A DNA stretch of 64,000 nt, from the NCBI GenBank assembly GCA_023362775.1, contig JALMGJ010000017.1, positions 22,599,001-22,663,000 on the forward strand. Direction: 5' to 3'. The stretch comes from Charina bottae (lineage: Eukaryota; Chordata; Lepidosauria; Squamata; Charinaidae). This document shows, one piece after another, positions 31,524-44,227 of this stretch. How positions within the stretch are numbered: the first letter of the stretch is position 1; each line of letters opens with the position of its first letter. The notes beneath the pieces were generated by a model. It was given only the letters and a program-made list of their open reading frames with translations, was not told the DNA's origin and did no database searches. A program made the translations under genes and the position numbers.

Positions 31524-34500
31524 CTATAAAGAAAACATATATACACACAATAATTAAACATATCAAGAGTAAAATAAAGCATAATCTTGTATCCATACAA
31601 TTCATATGAAAATGAATGTACAGATCGTGCTTGCATTTACTTGAAGTCATACCACATTTACCAATATGATAACGTTAAGTGTGCAAAAATACTCCTCCCT
31701 CTTATGGGCCAGTTCATGCATAAAGGCTCAATAATTTCATAATTAAGTAATCTCCTATCACCCCAAGCTTCATACTTTTCAATTGAGTTTATTCATACAA
31801 ACCTTCTACTAGACATAGTGAATACCAATATTTCTTCAGCTTGCTCATCTTTACTGCTGCTCAGAATAAGAGTCATTAATAGTGACAGGGAGGAGCAATG
31901 CTCTCACTAATCTTTCATATGTGCATTGAGAATGAATCAATGAAGTTAAGGGATTGGAACATTTTAGCTCTCAATGTACTATGGCAGAAAATTGTGAACT
32001 GGTTATCCCTTGTTTATATTTGTGCAAAAGCTTCATCACTGGCCTTTCCTTCTGTCCAATTTCTGCACTTCGTCAACTCAGAATGCCTTAGTCTTAGATC
32101 AAGACTGGCCAGTTCCTCAAAGGCAACATAATGATATTTTCTTATAACTGACAGCTAAAGAGCATATATTACATTTGCTGCCATCTCATCCTTCTCAACA
32201 GCACTAGCTATCACCAGTATGCCTTCTCTCTGCTTCCAGTCTGGTAAACGTTCCCAGTTGTACTTTAAATCACATTTCAAGATAAGAGGATAGACACAAC
32301 ACACATCTCCCTTATATCACTATCAGTTCAAGGTTCTTGATTAATTTCTATTGTCTTCCTTGAAATGCACATGAATTATTCCTGCCACTAAGTTTAGAAT
32401 GACTCATCTACTCCCCTTTTTTAACCAGTTCCAACATTTTAAATAAAGCTGCAATGCCAATGTGCACATATCCCACAAAATCAGAGTTTATATCAATGGT
32501 ACTCGACCTTTCCAGCAGAATTCTGTCACCTTAGTAAAAGCAAGAGTGGAAGCTAATGCACCCACAACTTTCCCTTAGACATGTCTTATTTTGTACTACA
32601 ACCGTAAGTACATTCAAAACAATGTTTGCTACATTGAATATTAACACAATAGTTCTCAATTCTGTTGTACAAACCAGTTGTACAATGGCAAAATTTCATA
32701 TTCTAACAGATGTGTATTCATAATGTATACACATTTGAAATGAACCAGATTAAAAGTTATATATTGATTAAAAGTTATATATTGTCTTGGATTTAACTGG
32801 TAATATACAATAGCAGTAGCAAAAGGTTAAAACATGGTTACTACATGGAAACAGAAACAAGAACAATGATATGGTAATCTCATGCTTAAAATTGCTTATC
32901 AAGACATTAATGAATTTACTATCAATCAGTAAATCAGAACTAAAATATACTGTTAAGCTTTATTGTTCTATCCTATCCTATTCAATTCCTCCGACTTGTT
33001 TTTTCTTCATGTGAAACTTAAACATTCTAAGATCCACTGACTTTCTAGTCATTCACTAGGATCTCGGACATGACATGAAAAAGAAGTCTGTATATTTGGT
33101 CATATATTTACTATTTGTTGACTGTTCCAATCCATGGAGACCTGGGCCATGTTACAAAAAGCAGAAATAGAAAAAGAAGAAAAAAAGCAAAGCAAAGCAA
33201 AAATAAAATTCAAAATTAAGTAAATGTAAATATAATGATCATCCAGAATCAGTCAGAACCAAAGGCACAGTGGAATAAAATGGACAAGAATGGGAGGAAG
33301 GAAGGGCCCCAGCATATCTCCAGGAGTATGGGAGTGACTAGGGAAAATGCCTGTTGTTTCACCCACAACTCCATGAACCTCATGAGATAGGGGGATTCTT
33401 AAATAGGGCTCCCTAGATTTCCAGACCAGATAGGCAGCCAATTCTGACAAGGCGGTGCCTTTTGTATCCCGGTGCTACAACAGGACATGAATATGAATAA
33501 ATGGGTTTGAAGTTTGGAAGAGTGATAAGACGAGTCACTGAGCTTTTCCACGTGAATACTTGTGTGTAATTTTGTGATTAACAGCTTCCTGCTATATTGT
33601 TAACATACTTATCGAGTAGGACCTGCAGAACTAATGAACTAATATTTTTGATTGACAGTCATAGAAAAACTCTTACAGTGAAAAAAGTCTTTTGAGTGAC
33701 TCTATACTTTTCTCCTTTACATAATTAATATTTTAGAAAGCACTGAACAGCAGAAGCAGCTTAATCAACCCCTTTCATTTTTCCAATCCCAACAGCAGTT
33801 TTCAAACTTGCTTTTCATTTAAAATAATGAGGGGGGAAAGATGCAGAATTGTATGTCCCATCTCACTGAGTCCTAAGAGGTGTTGGGGAAGTTAACAGTT
33901 GATTTAGAGAGTCATCACAGGATGTTCTTAAGAATTCACTTTCATAGATGAGATCAGCAGGAAAAATAAGTATGAGCTTAACAAATTTATCAACTCTGAA
34001 TACATCAAAAATTCAAAAGACTACTAAAAAAAGTGGGGAATAATTTACTATTTAAGGAGCATTAGCACAGGAAACAGCAAGGACACACAGAGGATGCACA
34101 TTCATTAGCAGATGTGAAGTATTCCAGAGTATTTGGGGTAGGGCAGTAATTATAATAAAAATAAAAATAGAGTTGCAATATAGACTCAAAAAGCCCCTTC
34201 TGTTAGCACATTTGGAACCTGGAATTCAAATACTAGATATTATGGGGGAAATGACAGAATATTGATATTTTTTCTTCATTGTTTGGGGACTTTTTAAGTA
34301 TTTATTCAAAAAAGTCAAAGAATCACATACAGAGAAAAACAGTCTGCATGGGCTTTATATAAATCTGGAGGTTAGATCGCTATCATATTTCAACTTACTA
34401 TATAACTTCTTAGGGTTTTATTTTATGAGACCAGATACTGACTACTGATTTTTCAGGCAGTGCTGACAGCCTAAAGAATTTGTTAGGATGCAGAAAAGTA

Positions 34501-34699
34501 AAACTTGAAACTCAGGAGGAGGAGAACTGTGTTCAGGTATCATATTAGATTTCTGATTATGATCTAAATGTTTAAAAAACAAGGCAGGGAAAGCATGCAT
34601 CGCATAGCACTGAATTCTGTTCAACAAAACAGCTCTGCTCTGGGCCAGCTGTGGGGTGCTCAGAATGGAACAGTTGCCAACATTCCATGCCAATGCCCA

Positions 34700-34898
34700 A
34701 ATGCTTTTCCTATGTGGATGCATTGGGGAAATCTTCCTCCAATCCCTGCAAGAGGCATAGGCACAACCATGGCTGCACCTCCTCCTTGACCTTAGCATCA
34801 TGACTGAGCAAGATCTGAAACATAGGAGGGCAGATTTCCCCATTACTGCCCAACCATGTTTCAGTAATGTACACCACATCTGTGCATCTCTCCTTCAT
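34700..34898 (-). mobile_element. Possible CR1-type LINE relic (endonuclease region)
   Basis: Minus-strand reading contains YITETWLGSNGEICPP, similar to the TETWL motif of CR1-like apurinic endonucleases. One short motif only. Confidence 0.35.
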
Positions 34899-36872
34899 AT
34901 ATGGGTGAGATTTTATTTCACAAAGACCTGGTGTTTACTAGCAGCAGCCTGAGCCCTGGGTGCCCAATAACTCATCCCCTGGGCCCAGGGGCTGAAGCAG
35001 CTGGCTTTGAAGCAAAGAGATGCACCAATATGGTCTTTCTCCTGCAACAATCTCCCTGTGAGAGGACAACAGCAGAGGTAAGGATGTCTGTACATTCCTC
35101 CAATGGCTTAAAAGGCCCCCACCATTACCATTTTGAGAAGCCAGCCCTTTAAACAAGGATGTAGCCGGAGCAGGCAGGGGAAGCTTGGCTCTGCAGTGCA
35201 GCACCACAAAGAAGAAAGGAAAAAAGGGAGCTCAAGAGTTAAAGAGAAGAACGAAAACAGAAAGAAGGAAAGAAAGTGGTGCCAGGGCAAGGAAAGTCCC
35301 CTGGAGGTCACAGGGGACTGGAAAGCCCTGGAGTACTAGGCTGAGCCCTAAGAGGGGGCCAAGCCAGAAGAAGAAGAGAGGATGTTAGCCTTTCAGCCCC
35401 CAGCATTCCCACTTATTCCAAGCCAGGAAGCAGCTGCAGATGAGGCTGGAAGCAGGATAGGGCGACAGTGACAGCCAGCACCAGGTGACAATGAGAGTCA
35501 AATCAGAGCAAGTTAGACACACCAATCTCCAGAGAAGGTCAAACAAGAGAAGGCATGCCAAAGACGGCTGAGCCAGAGTAGCAGATAAACCAGGGATCAG
35601 AGAGGTTCAAGCCAGAGTGGGCTAGATGTATCAAATGCCGGAGAGTATCAATCAAAAAGAGCTAGTGCCAGAGCATTAGTACCAGAAGCCAGGGACAGAG
35701 GTGGTGAGAGCCAGCACTCGAGCCAACTGGTCCTGCCTTAATAGCGGCTAATGCCAAAAAGGGTCAGTGCAGGTAGAAAATAAGTTATGGCCACAGCAGC
35801 AGAACTAGAGGCAACCAAGATCTACAATGGTGGCCAGCCACACATGCACAAGAGGTCAGGAGAAAGGTCAGTAGAATAACATTTCCTTCCCAGAATAAAA
35901 CAGCTTACCTGTATGAAAGATGAAAAGGGTAAGACCATCTAAGTTTGAAGAGAGAAAAACGTCAAAGAAAAATGAACACTCAAGCAGCTCCAAGGTGATG
36001 TCATCAAATGTGGACTCTTTTAACCTAAAGATAGAGAAAAATGTCTTTAAGCTCACATCCAAAATACAGATACCCACAGAATCCTACAGAATTAAAAGTA
36101 TCTGGTGAATACATACTGTAATCAGACTGTTTTCCTCCCCACAATCATTAAGTGTATCTCTTTTACTCCCCTAAGAGTTCTTTTTCATATTGCTTAGACT
36201 ACCAGAAATCCAGCAGATGTCTTTTAAAGCTTATTTTCCCATCTTATCCTGTTTTCATTTTTATTTAGCTTTCAGCATTTGTGACATTACATGTACATTT
36301 CAATTATCACTCTTCCAAACTAGTGGTATTTTTTTTCCACAGATTTGCATCCAAGCACAGAAAACAAAAACACAGAAATATTTATAAGATGAATATACAA
36401 CCATGCAAATTTATAATTATAATTGTTCCAAACCAGCGACACTCTTTTTACTCTTACATAAACAATTACATTTTATCAAAATTATGTCTACTGTTACTAT
36501 TGCTTTCAACTGCAGAAGTATTTTGTCATAAGGCTCCTTCATGAGTAGAAACCACTTAAATCTATCCACAGTCACAGGTCAGCAGATATTTCCAGCCAAA
36601 GATAAATATTTTTCACCTTTACTTTGAAAAACTAAATGCAAAATAGGAAGGAATGTGAGATAAACAGCTTCTGCTCAATCTTGGTAGCCTCACTGGTTAT
36701 TTGCAATACGAAATTAATGTTGGTAGTTCAAAGGCAGATTAAAGTACACAAAACACACATGCATTTTGCTAGGAGATGTTTTCAGTTTTTCCACAATGAA
36801 ATATTATTTTCTTTAGTTACACGATTATTCACTAATTTCAGATGCATATAAAAAGTGAGAAAATCTTTACAC

Positions 36873-36932
36873 ACATACATACATACTGTATGTATGTATG
36901 TATGTATGTATGTGTATATATATATATATACT
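36873..36932. repeat. Palindromic (CATA)n/(TATG)n plus (TA)n microsatellite
   Basis: ACATACATACATACTGTATG followed by further TATG units and a TA tract; the two arms can pair. Confidence 0.95.
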
Positions 36933-37399
36933 TTTAAACATGAAGATAAAAACACAAACTAATATAAAGGAAGAAAAAAGAAAAAGCAAGAAATCAAATA
37001 AAAGCAAAAAGTGCAAGAAAAGAAAAAAGTTGAAGAAAAATAGAAAAGACAGAAAAAAGATATAAAGAGGTGGCTTCTGATATTCTTCACAGCAATTATA
37101 AGTACAAACATATTTTAACCTGTCTATCTTATATCATATTATTCTTCTTTCTATAATCTATCCTGTCTAATCATCAAAGCCATAAATCACAAGTTCATTT
37201 TTTTTCATTTTTACGCAAGAAATCCATAAGAGACTTCCAGTCACCAATAAATGTAAATAGTGTCTTTTCTCTAATCAAAGAAGTCAAAAAAGTCATTTTA
37301 TATTCTCTTTAGAACATAACACAATGTAAATGTCAACCCTTTTAACCACATATTTTCCCATTTGTCCATCTGTATATTATAACCAAAATTCTTAGCCCA

Positions 37400-37523
37400 A
37401 TGGCTGTTGTGGGTCTTCCGGGCTGTGTGGCCGTGTTCTGGAAGTTGTGGTTCCTAACGTTTCGCCAGCATCTGTGGCCGGCATCTCCAGAGGGCCTCCA
37501 GCCGTGAAAGCCTTCGACAATAC
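37400..37523. mobile_element. Solitary Penelope terminal fragment with 12-bp TSD
   Basis: This 124-bp insertion begins ATGGCTGTTGTGGGTCTTCC and ends AAAGCCTTCGACAATAC. Both halves match the terminal region of the Penelope at 22481-25173, in inverted arrangement. It is flanked by a perfect duplication ATTCTTAGCCCA at 37388-37399 and 37524-37535. Confidence 0.85.
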
Positions 37524-38564
37524 ATTCTTAGCCCACTTTATCATACGTTTTTTAACCTGCTCTTCCTCTGTTTCAAATTTCAACAAAAATTTGTACATTT
37601 TAGCAATTACATGTTCATCATCATAGAAAATTTTAAATGTAAAGTGGTTATATTTCAGAGAAAGGAAAGGGAATAGCTTTGAATGAGCAAGAAAACACTA
37701 TGTTTGAATTCAGAATATCTTTCTGTTAGAGAAATTATGTATCATTTTCAGGAGCTAGATAAGAAACCAACTGATTACAGGAAATAACTTATATTAAATA
37801 GCACATCCAACTGATCTTATGATATCTGCAACATTGCAGCTTCTGAAAACAAAGTCTTTAGCTATTCAGAGTGAAAAATATGGAAGTGCTCTTAGACAAT
37901 TCAGCTATAGGATAGTACTCTCTAATACAGCTTTTTCTACAACATAATTTCAGAAAACATCTATTTTCTTGCTTAATTTTTCATTGCTTAAGGAACTTAT
38001 CTTGAAATCTGCATTTCATATTTCTCCACTAGGAGTTGCTGTGCTGATAGCTGCTCACCTCTATACTCAACTATTCATCTTAATTCTGTTTCCATCCTTG
38101 TTGTGCAATAAAGAGCTTTTGCAACTTCCCTTAAGATAAAGACTGTTTCAGCTCCTTGGGCTGCAATGTAAGCACTGCAAGGACACAAAAAATTCTGGTA
38201 GATGGTGACTCACTACCATGAAAAAATGAAATAAATATGGGCAGAGCAGAGCCAGAATTTCCAAGGTTTATCATGTCCACTAGTTACTATCCCTTTTTGC
38301 TAAAACATGTGGGGACAACTAGTTTTGCAAAAACAGGTACAAATCATGGACTTAAAAATCTAGGAAGGAAGTTCAAGAATGTGGAAGCTGAGGTGGCTCA
38401 GGTAGTCTTCTGCCATGGGATCCCACTTATTATTAACATTTGCTTTTAAATCCAAGATAGGTTTTCGGTTACACTTTTTCTTTACCTTTAAAATCAAGAC
38501 CTCTAGTGTTACATGATCACTTTTCCCTAAAATTTGTGGTATTTCTACTTGTTCTTCTAAGTCT

Positions 38565-38730
38565 TCCCTATTATTTATTTATCACATTTGTAGAGTTGCC
38601 CATCTCACAAGTGTAACTCTGGGCGGCTCACAATTAAAACAACAGAAACAATAACAATATAAATAAACACAACATACAACTATACTAAAACCACAACTGA
38701 AAATTAAATAAAACATCAGGTCAAGGATAG
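38565..38730 (-). mobile_element. CR1 LINE 3' tail fragment
   Basis: ttgcccatctcacaagtgta and actctgggcggctcac followed by an A-rich stretch is the reverse complement of the CR1 3' end. Confidence 0.7.
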
Positions 38731-38926
38731 CTGAATATCTTGTGCCTTTTCATACGCCTCTGAAGGAGAAAATGGTCAGCTTTTCTTGGAAGAACTATGT
38801 TTGGCAAATTGCCTCCCAACAGTTATTAAAGTCTCCATAGCTGGGGATCTGCACTTTGCTTTTGGAAAGTTTAATCCACAATATATGGACTGAGTGGACA
38901 ATATACAGTAAGTGACCAACAACATT

Positions 38927-39201
38927 ACAGGTAGTCCCCCGTTAACAGCAGCAATTGGGACCGGAATTGCCATTGCTAAGCGACACAGTCGTAAAGTGTG
39001 ACATCACGTGACCATGCCGCTTAGCGACAGCAATTCCAGCACTCCCAGTTGCCACTGTTAAGTGAATCACCACATGATCACATGACAGCAGGGATGCTGT
39101 GATGGCCAGAACTCTGAGGACCAGTCATAAGTCCCACTTGTTCGGCGCCATCACAAGTTTGAACAGTTGCTGAATGAGTGGTTGTTAACCAAGGACCACC
39201 T
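38927..39201. mobile_element. Unclassified non-autonomous DNA element
   Basis: It begins ACAGGTAGTCCCCCGTTAAC and ends GTTAACCAAGGACCACCT, an imperfect inverted pair. The inside holds cacatgatcacatgaca-type palindromic phrases. The shape is common in squamate genomes. No clear duplication. Confidence 0.55.
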
Positions 39202-39739
39202 TTATTTTTATTTGTCCACTTATTTTAATCCAGATACTCTACAGTATTTCCAGGTTCATTCTCTTAGACTTGTGAACAGATATAAATAATGTATATATTT
39301 ATAAAGATATAAAAATATAAACACACTAAAACTACTTTCTATTGCTTCTAGTTCTTTGAATTTATAAATTTATTGTTATCACCATTATTAAATGGAGAAT
39401 TAATATTTGCCTTCCTGTATCAAAAAGTCACACTCACCCTGCTTATTCCCCATATTCTAAGCATTCATGTATAGACAACAAAGGCTATGAAGTTTATGAG
39501 CCACGTTCTTTCTGATTATTTTATGAAGAGTAATCATAAATCATTGGCGATCACTCGTAGCCGAGTAAGATTGTCTTCCAAAGGTAAAATTTTAACAGTG
39601 GATCCGTAAGTGGCTATAAAGGCCAATTCTGGATCCGCACAACCTCCCACAATGAGGGCATAGGTTTCCAGGTGGGAGACGGTCATGATGAGGGTTTGCA
39701 ATCATATGTAATCATAATCATATGTAATCATAAAACTAG

Positions 39740-40070
39740 GGGTTTGGTGGCTCAGTGGGTAAGACGCCAGGCTTGTTGATCGGAAGATCGCAAGTTCGGA
39801 GGTTCGAATCCCTAGTCCCATGTGACGGAGTGAGCTCCCGCACTAGCCCCAGCTCTTGCCAACCTAGCAATTCGAAAGCATGCAAATGCAAGTAGATGAA
39901 TAGGTACCACTTTGGTGGGTAGGTAACAGCGTTCCGCATGCGTCATGCCGGCCACATGACCGTGGAAGCGTCTTTGGACAATGCTGGCTCTTCAGCTCAC
40001 AAACGGAGATGAGCACCGGCCCCTAGAGTCAGACATGACTGCACAAATGTGTGAGGGGAACCTTTACCTT
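39740..40070 (+). mobile_element. Sauria-type SINE, full length with 15-bp TSD
   Basis: The tRNA-derived head has box A-like TGGCTCAGTGGG and box B-like GGTTCGAATCC. The unrelated core follows, then the BovB-like tail (gaacctttaccttt). A perfect duplication TAATCATAAAACTAG lies at 39725-39739 and 40071-40085. The BovB-like tail suggests mobilisation by the BovB enzyme, whose coding copies are in this window. Confidence 0.95.
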
Positions 40071-40499
40071 TAATCATAAAACTAGAAGGCTCAATTGTAA
40101 GTAGGATCAATATGTAGAGTAATCATAAATAGACTCCTATGGCAAAAGAAGCTAATCAGAAAATTGCTCAAGAAGGATGTGAGTTCCTTAAAAAAAAAAA
40201 GGTATCAAACTTCTCTTGGGCAGCTAGATAAAAAACTGCAGAAACAAGACTTCCAAGAACACAAAAGCTCTGATAAATAGCAAAGTTAATTATTACAAAA
40301 GAATTCCACTGACTGCTATGTATGCAAGTCCTATATTCAGTATTAGGCTATTTGCTGGTGATATGAGAACGTGTTCTTACACTACTTCCTTTTCAAGACA
40401 TCCCTTCCCTCATTCTTGCAGAAGCCTGGTGCTTCCACCCTCACCCACTCCCTCAGATAGCCAATCCAGAAACAATCTGTGGTTCTTCGTTGAATCTCT

Positions 40500-43400
40500 T
40501 TATTTGTCTGTGGAGATTGAAGGACTAACCCTCCCTTCCCTTCCCCTGTTGGAGAGTGCCTAGAGAAAAAGAAATCTCTACTCCCTTCTCTCTACAATGG
40601 TCCCAAAAAGTCAGAGGGAGGATTCTCCATCTCTTCCAGACAGGAGACTGCAGGTGTGGAAGTTCTGATACAATAACCTCCTGGTCAAACACTCTCCCCA
40701 TGAATTCCAAGAGTTTCTGGAGCAAACGAGAGATAGGAAATTGCCTATCCTGAGGATCAGTTAGAATGGGAAATGTTTATTTCAAGGAAAATTTCAGCCA
40801 TTATCTCTCACCTTGTCCAGAAATCTGTTCCATGGATCCAGGCTGAGATGAATCAGGGCCCTTGTAGGAAGCAGATGCTGTTGTCCAAATTTGGTTCCCT
40901 CCCCCACAGAACCTGAAAAATTGGTAGGTCCTTTAAGCAGTTTGAATGGCCTGTTTGGAGGCTTGGGTTTGGGCAAGTATTACAAATGGAACTGCCAAAT
41001 GGACATTTCCTGCTGCTTCCCAGGATGTCTGCATTTGAGTAGTTAATCAGATATTCCAGTTTTCCCCTTCTGCACTTAGAATTCAAAATATGTTCCACCT
41101 CAAATTCTTCTCCCTGTACCCCACTACTGAGACTGGGGGGAAGGTGGGATAGAACCTAAGGGGCATAGAGGGTGATCAAGGACCAAAAGGGAACATTGGA
41201 AAACCCAATGTATTTTCATTATATCCAGAGTTGCAGGAGAAGAGCAAATGGGTTGAGCTTGGGTAGGGACCAGTAAATTTGGCATCTGGTTTCATGGACA
41301 ATCATATAACATTCAGATCCTTGTCAGGTTAGTAATAAAATCCAAGGAAATTGTAGACCTGTGGGGATGGGGTGCAACAGACCAACTGGTTTGGTGGTTA
41401 AGGTATGATAAAAAATACACAAAGCATAATCAGAAGCATTTTTTTTAACAATGAAGGGGTGAATGAGATCTGGATGGAGGAGAAGGGGCTGGGAGGTAAA
41501 AGCATTTACTAGTAATAGAAAAGCCAGAGGTGCATCTGAATTCCACTTGAACAGGGCCCCCTTTTTAGTAAGTTGGGTTAAACTTCTCAGGTGAGCTGCA
41601 AAATCTGTTATGAAGTACCAATAAAAGTTTTAAGACTGAAAACCTCTGCATCTCCTTAACATTTCTTAAGGAGTGACAAAAAAGAATAGAGTCCACTGTA
41701 AGGTCCCCCATCGGAACCTTCCACCCCAACACGTGCACCAGGCAATACACATCGGGATACCGGCTACGGGAGACAGAGAGGAGGAATGCATCCAGCCTGA
41801 GACCGATCATTAACACCTGTCAATATCAGACAACCCATTCATCCACGGGCGAAACAAGAGAGGCGCCAAGAAGGAAACTGACAGCGCTGGCAATACACAT
41901 TGAACTAAAGGGGGGGAACCTCATAAAAATCAATCGTTTACCAGAAAGGGACATTCAGATCTTCACCGATGTTAGGGCTTGTATGTTTCCTTAATAAAGT
42001 TCATTCCGCATAGCCTGGCGTGAGGAGCTTTTATTGGGACATAACGCCCGGAACCATCACATCCACTTTGGCAGTGCCCATCTGGATGCCCTCAAAAGAA
42101 TGTGGTACTCTAAATAATTCTAGACAGCAGATCAAAACAACTTTTCTCAAGCTTAGTAAATAAGTTGCACCGGCAAAGCCATTCAAATAAAGTCTTGACC
42201 TAATCAGTGTGGGTGGCTGACTCTTTGGAATAAATCACTGTCATCCAAATACAGAATGAAATAGAACTCCAAAATAGAATATATTATTCATAAATTTCTT
42301 AATGACCAAAGAGCATTCACTAAACCATAGAGCAAAATAGTGTACTAATTTGTGTCAAATGCAGTTAACAAATTGTGTATTTTCTTTATGCAAATCAGGT
42401 TGTAAGCTTTTCTGAGATCCAACTTGGTAAAATTTGTTAAAAATATTGTGCCTTGTGTAGCTATTCCGAAAGTTCAGAAATGAGAGAAAAGAAAATACCT
42501 AACAGTTCCAGAGTTCTGAATTCTGAATTCATGGATCATTCTCAGAGAACCATCTTTCTTTTCAACAAAGAATGTTGGTGTGCTGGCAATGGGTAAACCC
42601 CTTCTGCAAATTATCATCAATAAATTCCTTTCAACAAGCCAATTCTTTTGAGGACATGGGTTAGGGCATTTAGCAGGAATTCAAGCTTCTAGAACCAAGT
42701 TTATAAAATAGTCATAAGATTTAGGGGGCCAAGGGCCATCCTTCCTCTTTCCCAAAAACAACATAATCAGAGTATTTGGCTGCTAAAACAAGGATAATGT
42801 TCTGCTGATTCATGAGGAGAACAGGAAGATTTTAGTTCCTGCAAGCAGTGAAAGTCAAATGTAGTATTTTCTTGGTCCCGATGAATATGTGGATTATTAA
42901 TCTGAAGTCAGTCTGTCTCCAATACTATGGATACATTCAACGAGAAGTGAAATAGGTTTCATGATGGTCAAAAATGGTGAAATGGTGAGATATTGTATTT
43001 TCAGAATGAATGGAAGATTCTGCCACCAATGCTGTCTACCTTCATTAGTAGGCATTGTCTGAGCAAGCATGGCATATCTGTGTGTAACTGCGGTGGTTGT
43101 GTGGTTTCACCGAAGAACCAAGCTTAGGGCATCTAGGCTGGATGATGACCAAATACCCTCACAGTGCATATATGCAGGATTTCACAGCTGATTCAGAGCA
43201 GGAAAAGTTACCAATCTAGTACAAAATGTCCCAAAGTCCCACAATATAAATAAAAACCATGCATGTGTTGGCATTGCTTTTTCACAGCCAACAGTGAGAT
43301 TCTGCTAGCTCCCTGCTGCATGTTTTTGACGTCTGATAAGCAGATGGAGGGAAACAGTGGGGATAATCAAAGAGACTCTCTCTCTTTCCCATCCACAGTG

Positions 43401-43844
43401 TATTACAATTCTTGCAGCACTGAAGGAATGCTTCTAAAGGTTCTGGAGTGCCCTGTCCAATTAGATCATCCTGTAGTTTATTTCGACAGGCTCCTTTAAA
43501 CTGGTCAATCTATGCCATCTCATTCCATCTCACATCCTGGACCAGAAATTGCATGTCACTCATTTATTTATATACTTATTTATTACACTTACAGTATTTA
43601 TTAATGTATACACTGCCTCAATCCAATTGAACTCTACACTTATACTCTGTCCTTACCCTGTCACAGTTGTTCAACCTTATGGTAAGTTATTCCTTGTCTA
43701 GCCAGTTAATCAAAAGCAGTTCTCAGTCTGGCCATGACTTTAGTATAATTATCTATAAAAGGATGGGTGTTTCCCAGAAGACGGACTGCCCATTTTGAGG
43801 CTCCCCTGGTCAACAATCCAATTATAAATCCTGCCCACTAGGAT
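40500..43844 (-). mobile_element. Decayed Ty3/Gypsy element
   Basis: Scattered minus-strand matches follow Gypsy order from right to left. Around 43690-43840 there is Gag-like text (LLTRGASKWAVRLLG). Around 42500-42620 an RT piece (FVEKKDGSLRM) appears across frames. Around 41400-41570 the RT/RNase H junction (LTQLTKKGALFKWN) is seen, near 41330 an integrase-like piece (SLDFITNL), and at 41100-41000 a chromodomain-like stretch (EHILNSKCRRGKLEYLIN). All frames are broken. Two younger LTR insertions lie in it. No LTRs of its own were found. Confidence 0.7.
41697..42061 (+). mobile_element. Solo LTR of a chromovirus, TSD TCCAC
   Basis: A TG...CA unit of 365 bp flanked by TCCAC at 41692-41696 and 42062-42066. 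It carries CATTCAGATCTTCACC and a polyadenylation signal (TTAATAAAG), and ends GGAACCATCACA. These match the order and wording of the LTR at 52400-52755, so it belongs to a related family in plus orientation. No internal sequence, as expected after LTR-LTR recombination. Confidence 0.88.
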
Positions 43845-43849
43845 GATAA

Positions 43850-44177
43850 TGTCACGTTTGTAGAACTCAGGGTTAGAATCAACAGTCTCACACCATGCTC
43901 AATGGAAAACTGTTTACTAAAAGTTACTACAGTTACAAAAAGAAAGTTGCTACTGAACAAAAGCGCGTGCAACAGACACTGATATATGGCCCTAAATCCC
44001 ACCCCCCTGTTCAGCCACTGAGATGGTACTTCCGGGTCTCCAGACAAACGCTGACGTAAACCACCACTGGCAGACAGCAGTCTCACGTATGCCAGCACGG
44101 CCTCTTCCCCTGTTAACTCTTTCCATGTCATTATCTCCGATACAAAACCCAGAAGCTTTGAATCGGAGACCATGACA
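43850..44177 (-). repeat. 3' LTR of chromovirus 1
   Basis: 328 bp. On the plus strand it starts TGTCACGTTTGTAGAACTCA and ends GGAGACCATGACA. It is the partner of 49011-49336. Confidence 0.96.
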
Positions 44178-44227
44178 TAGCGCCCCATCTGAAAAAGATA
44201 AGCAGAAAATTTAGCATAGAGAAACAA

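Larger units (their letters stand above)
31524..37387. other. Upstream of TRAF3 start codon, no gene recognised
   Basis: Probably TRAF3 5' UTR intron. No CpG-rich promoter or credible exon was found. A weak CR1-like endonuclease relic is at 34700-34900. Between 35370 and 35860 a purine-rich stretch repeats phrases such as 'agccagagt' without matching a family I know. Confidence 0.6.
37536..39739. other. Non-coding with repeats
   Basis: Contains a CR1 tail (38565-38730), a terminal-inverted element (38927-39201) and, at about 39545-39700, a block starting tggcgatcactcgtagccg that looks like a dispersed repeat I cannot classify. Confidence 0.6.

Noticed and set aside
31507..31650. Upstream extension of TRAF3 exon 1 frame to an earlier ATG
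   Set aside because: The extension crosses a clear splice acceptor 17 bases before the conserved start, and its residues are hydrophobic intron read-through.
35868..36108. Overlapping 60-70-codon frames on both strands near a GT-AG-like site, considered as a TRAF3 5' exon
   Set aside because: No known similarity, and a 5' UTR exon cannot be recognised by coding content.
39740..39815. tRNA gene
   Set aside because: The tRNA-like boxes are the head of a Sauria SINE with its own target-site duplication; the acceptor stem is not maintained.
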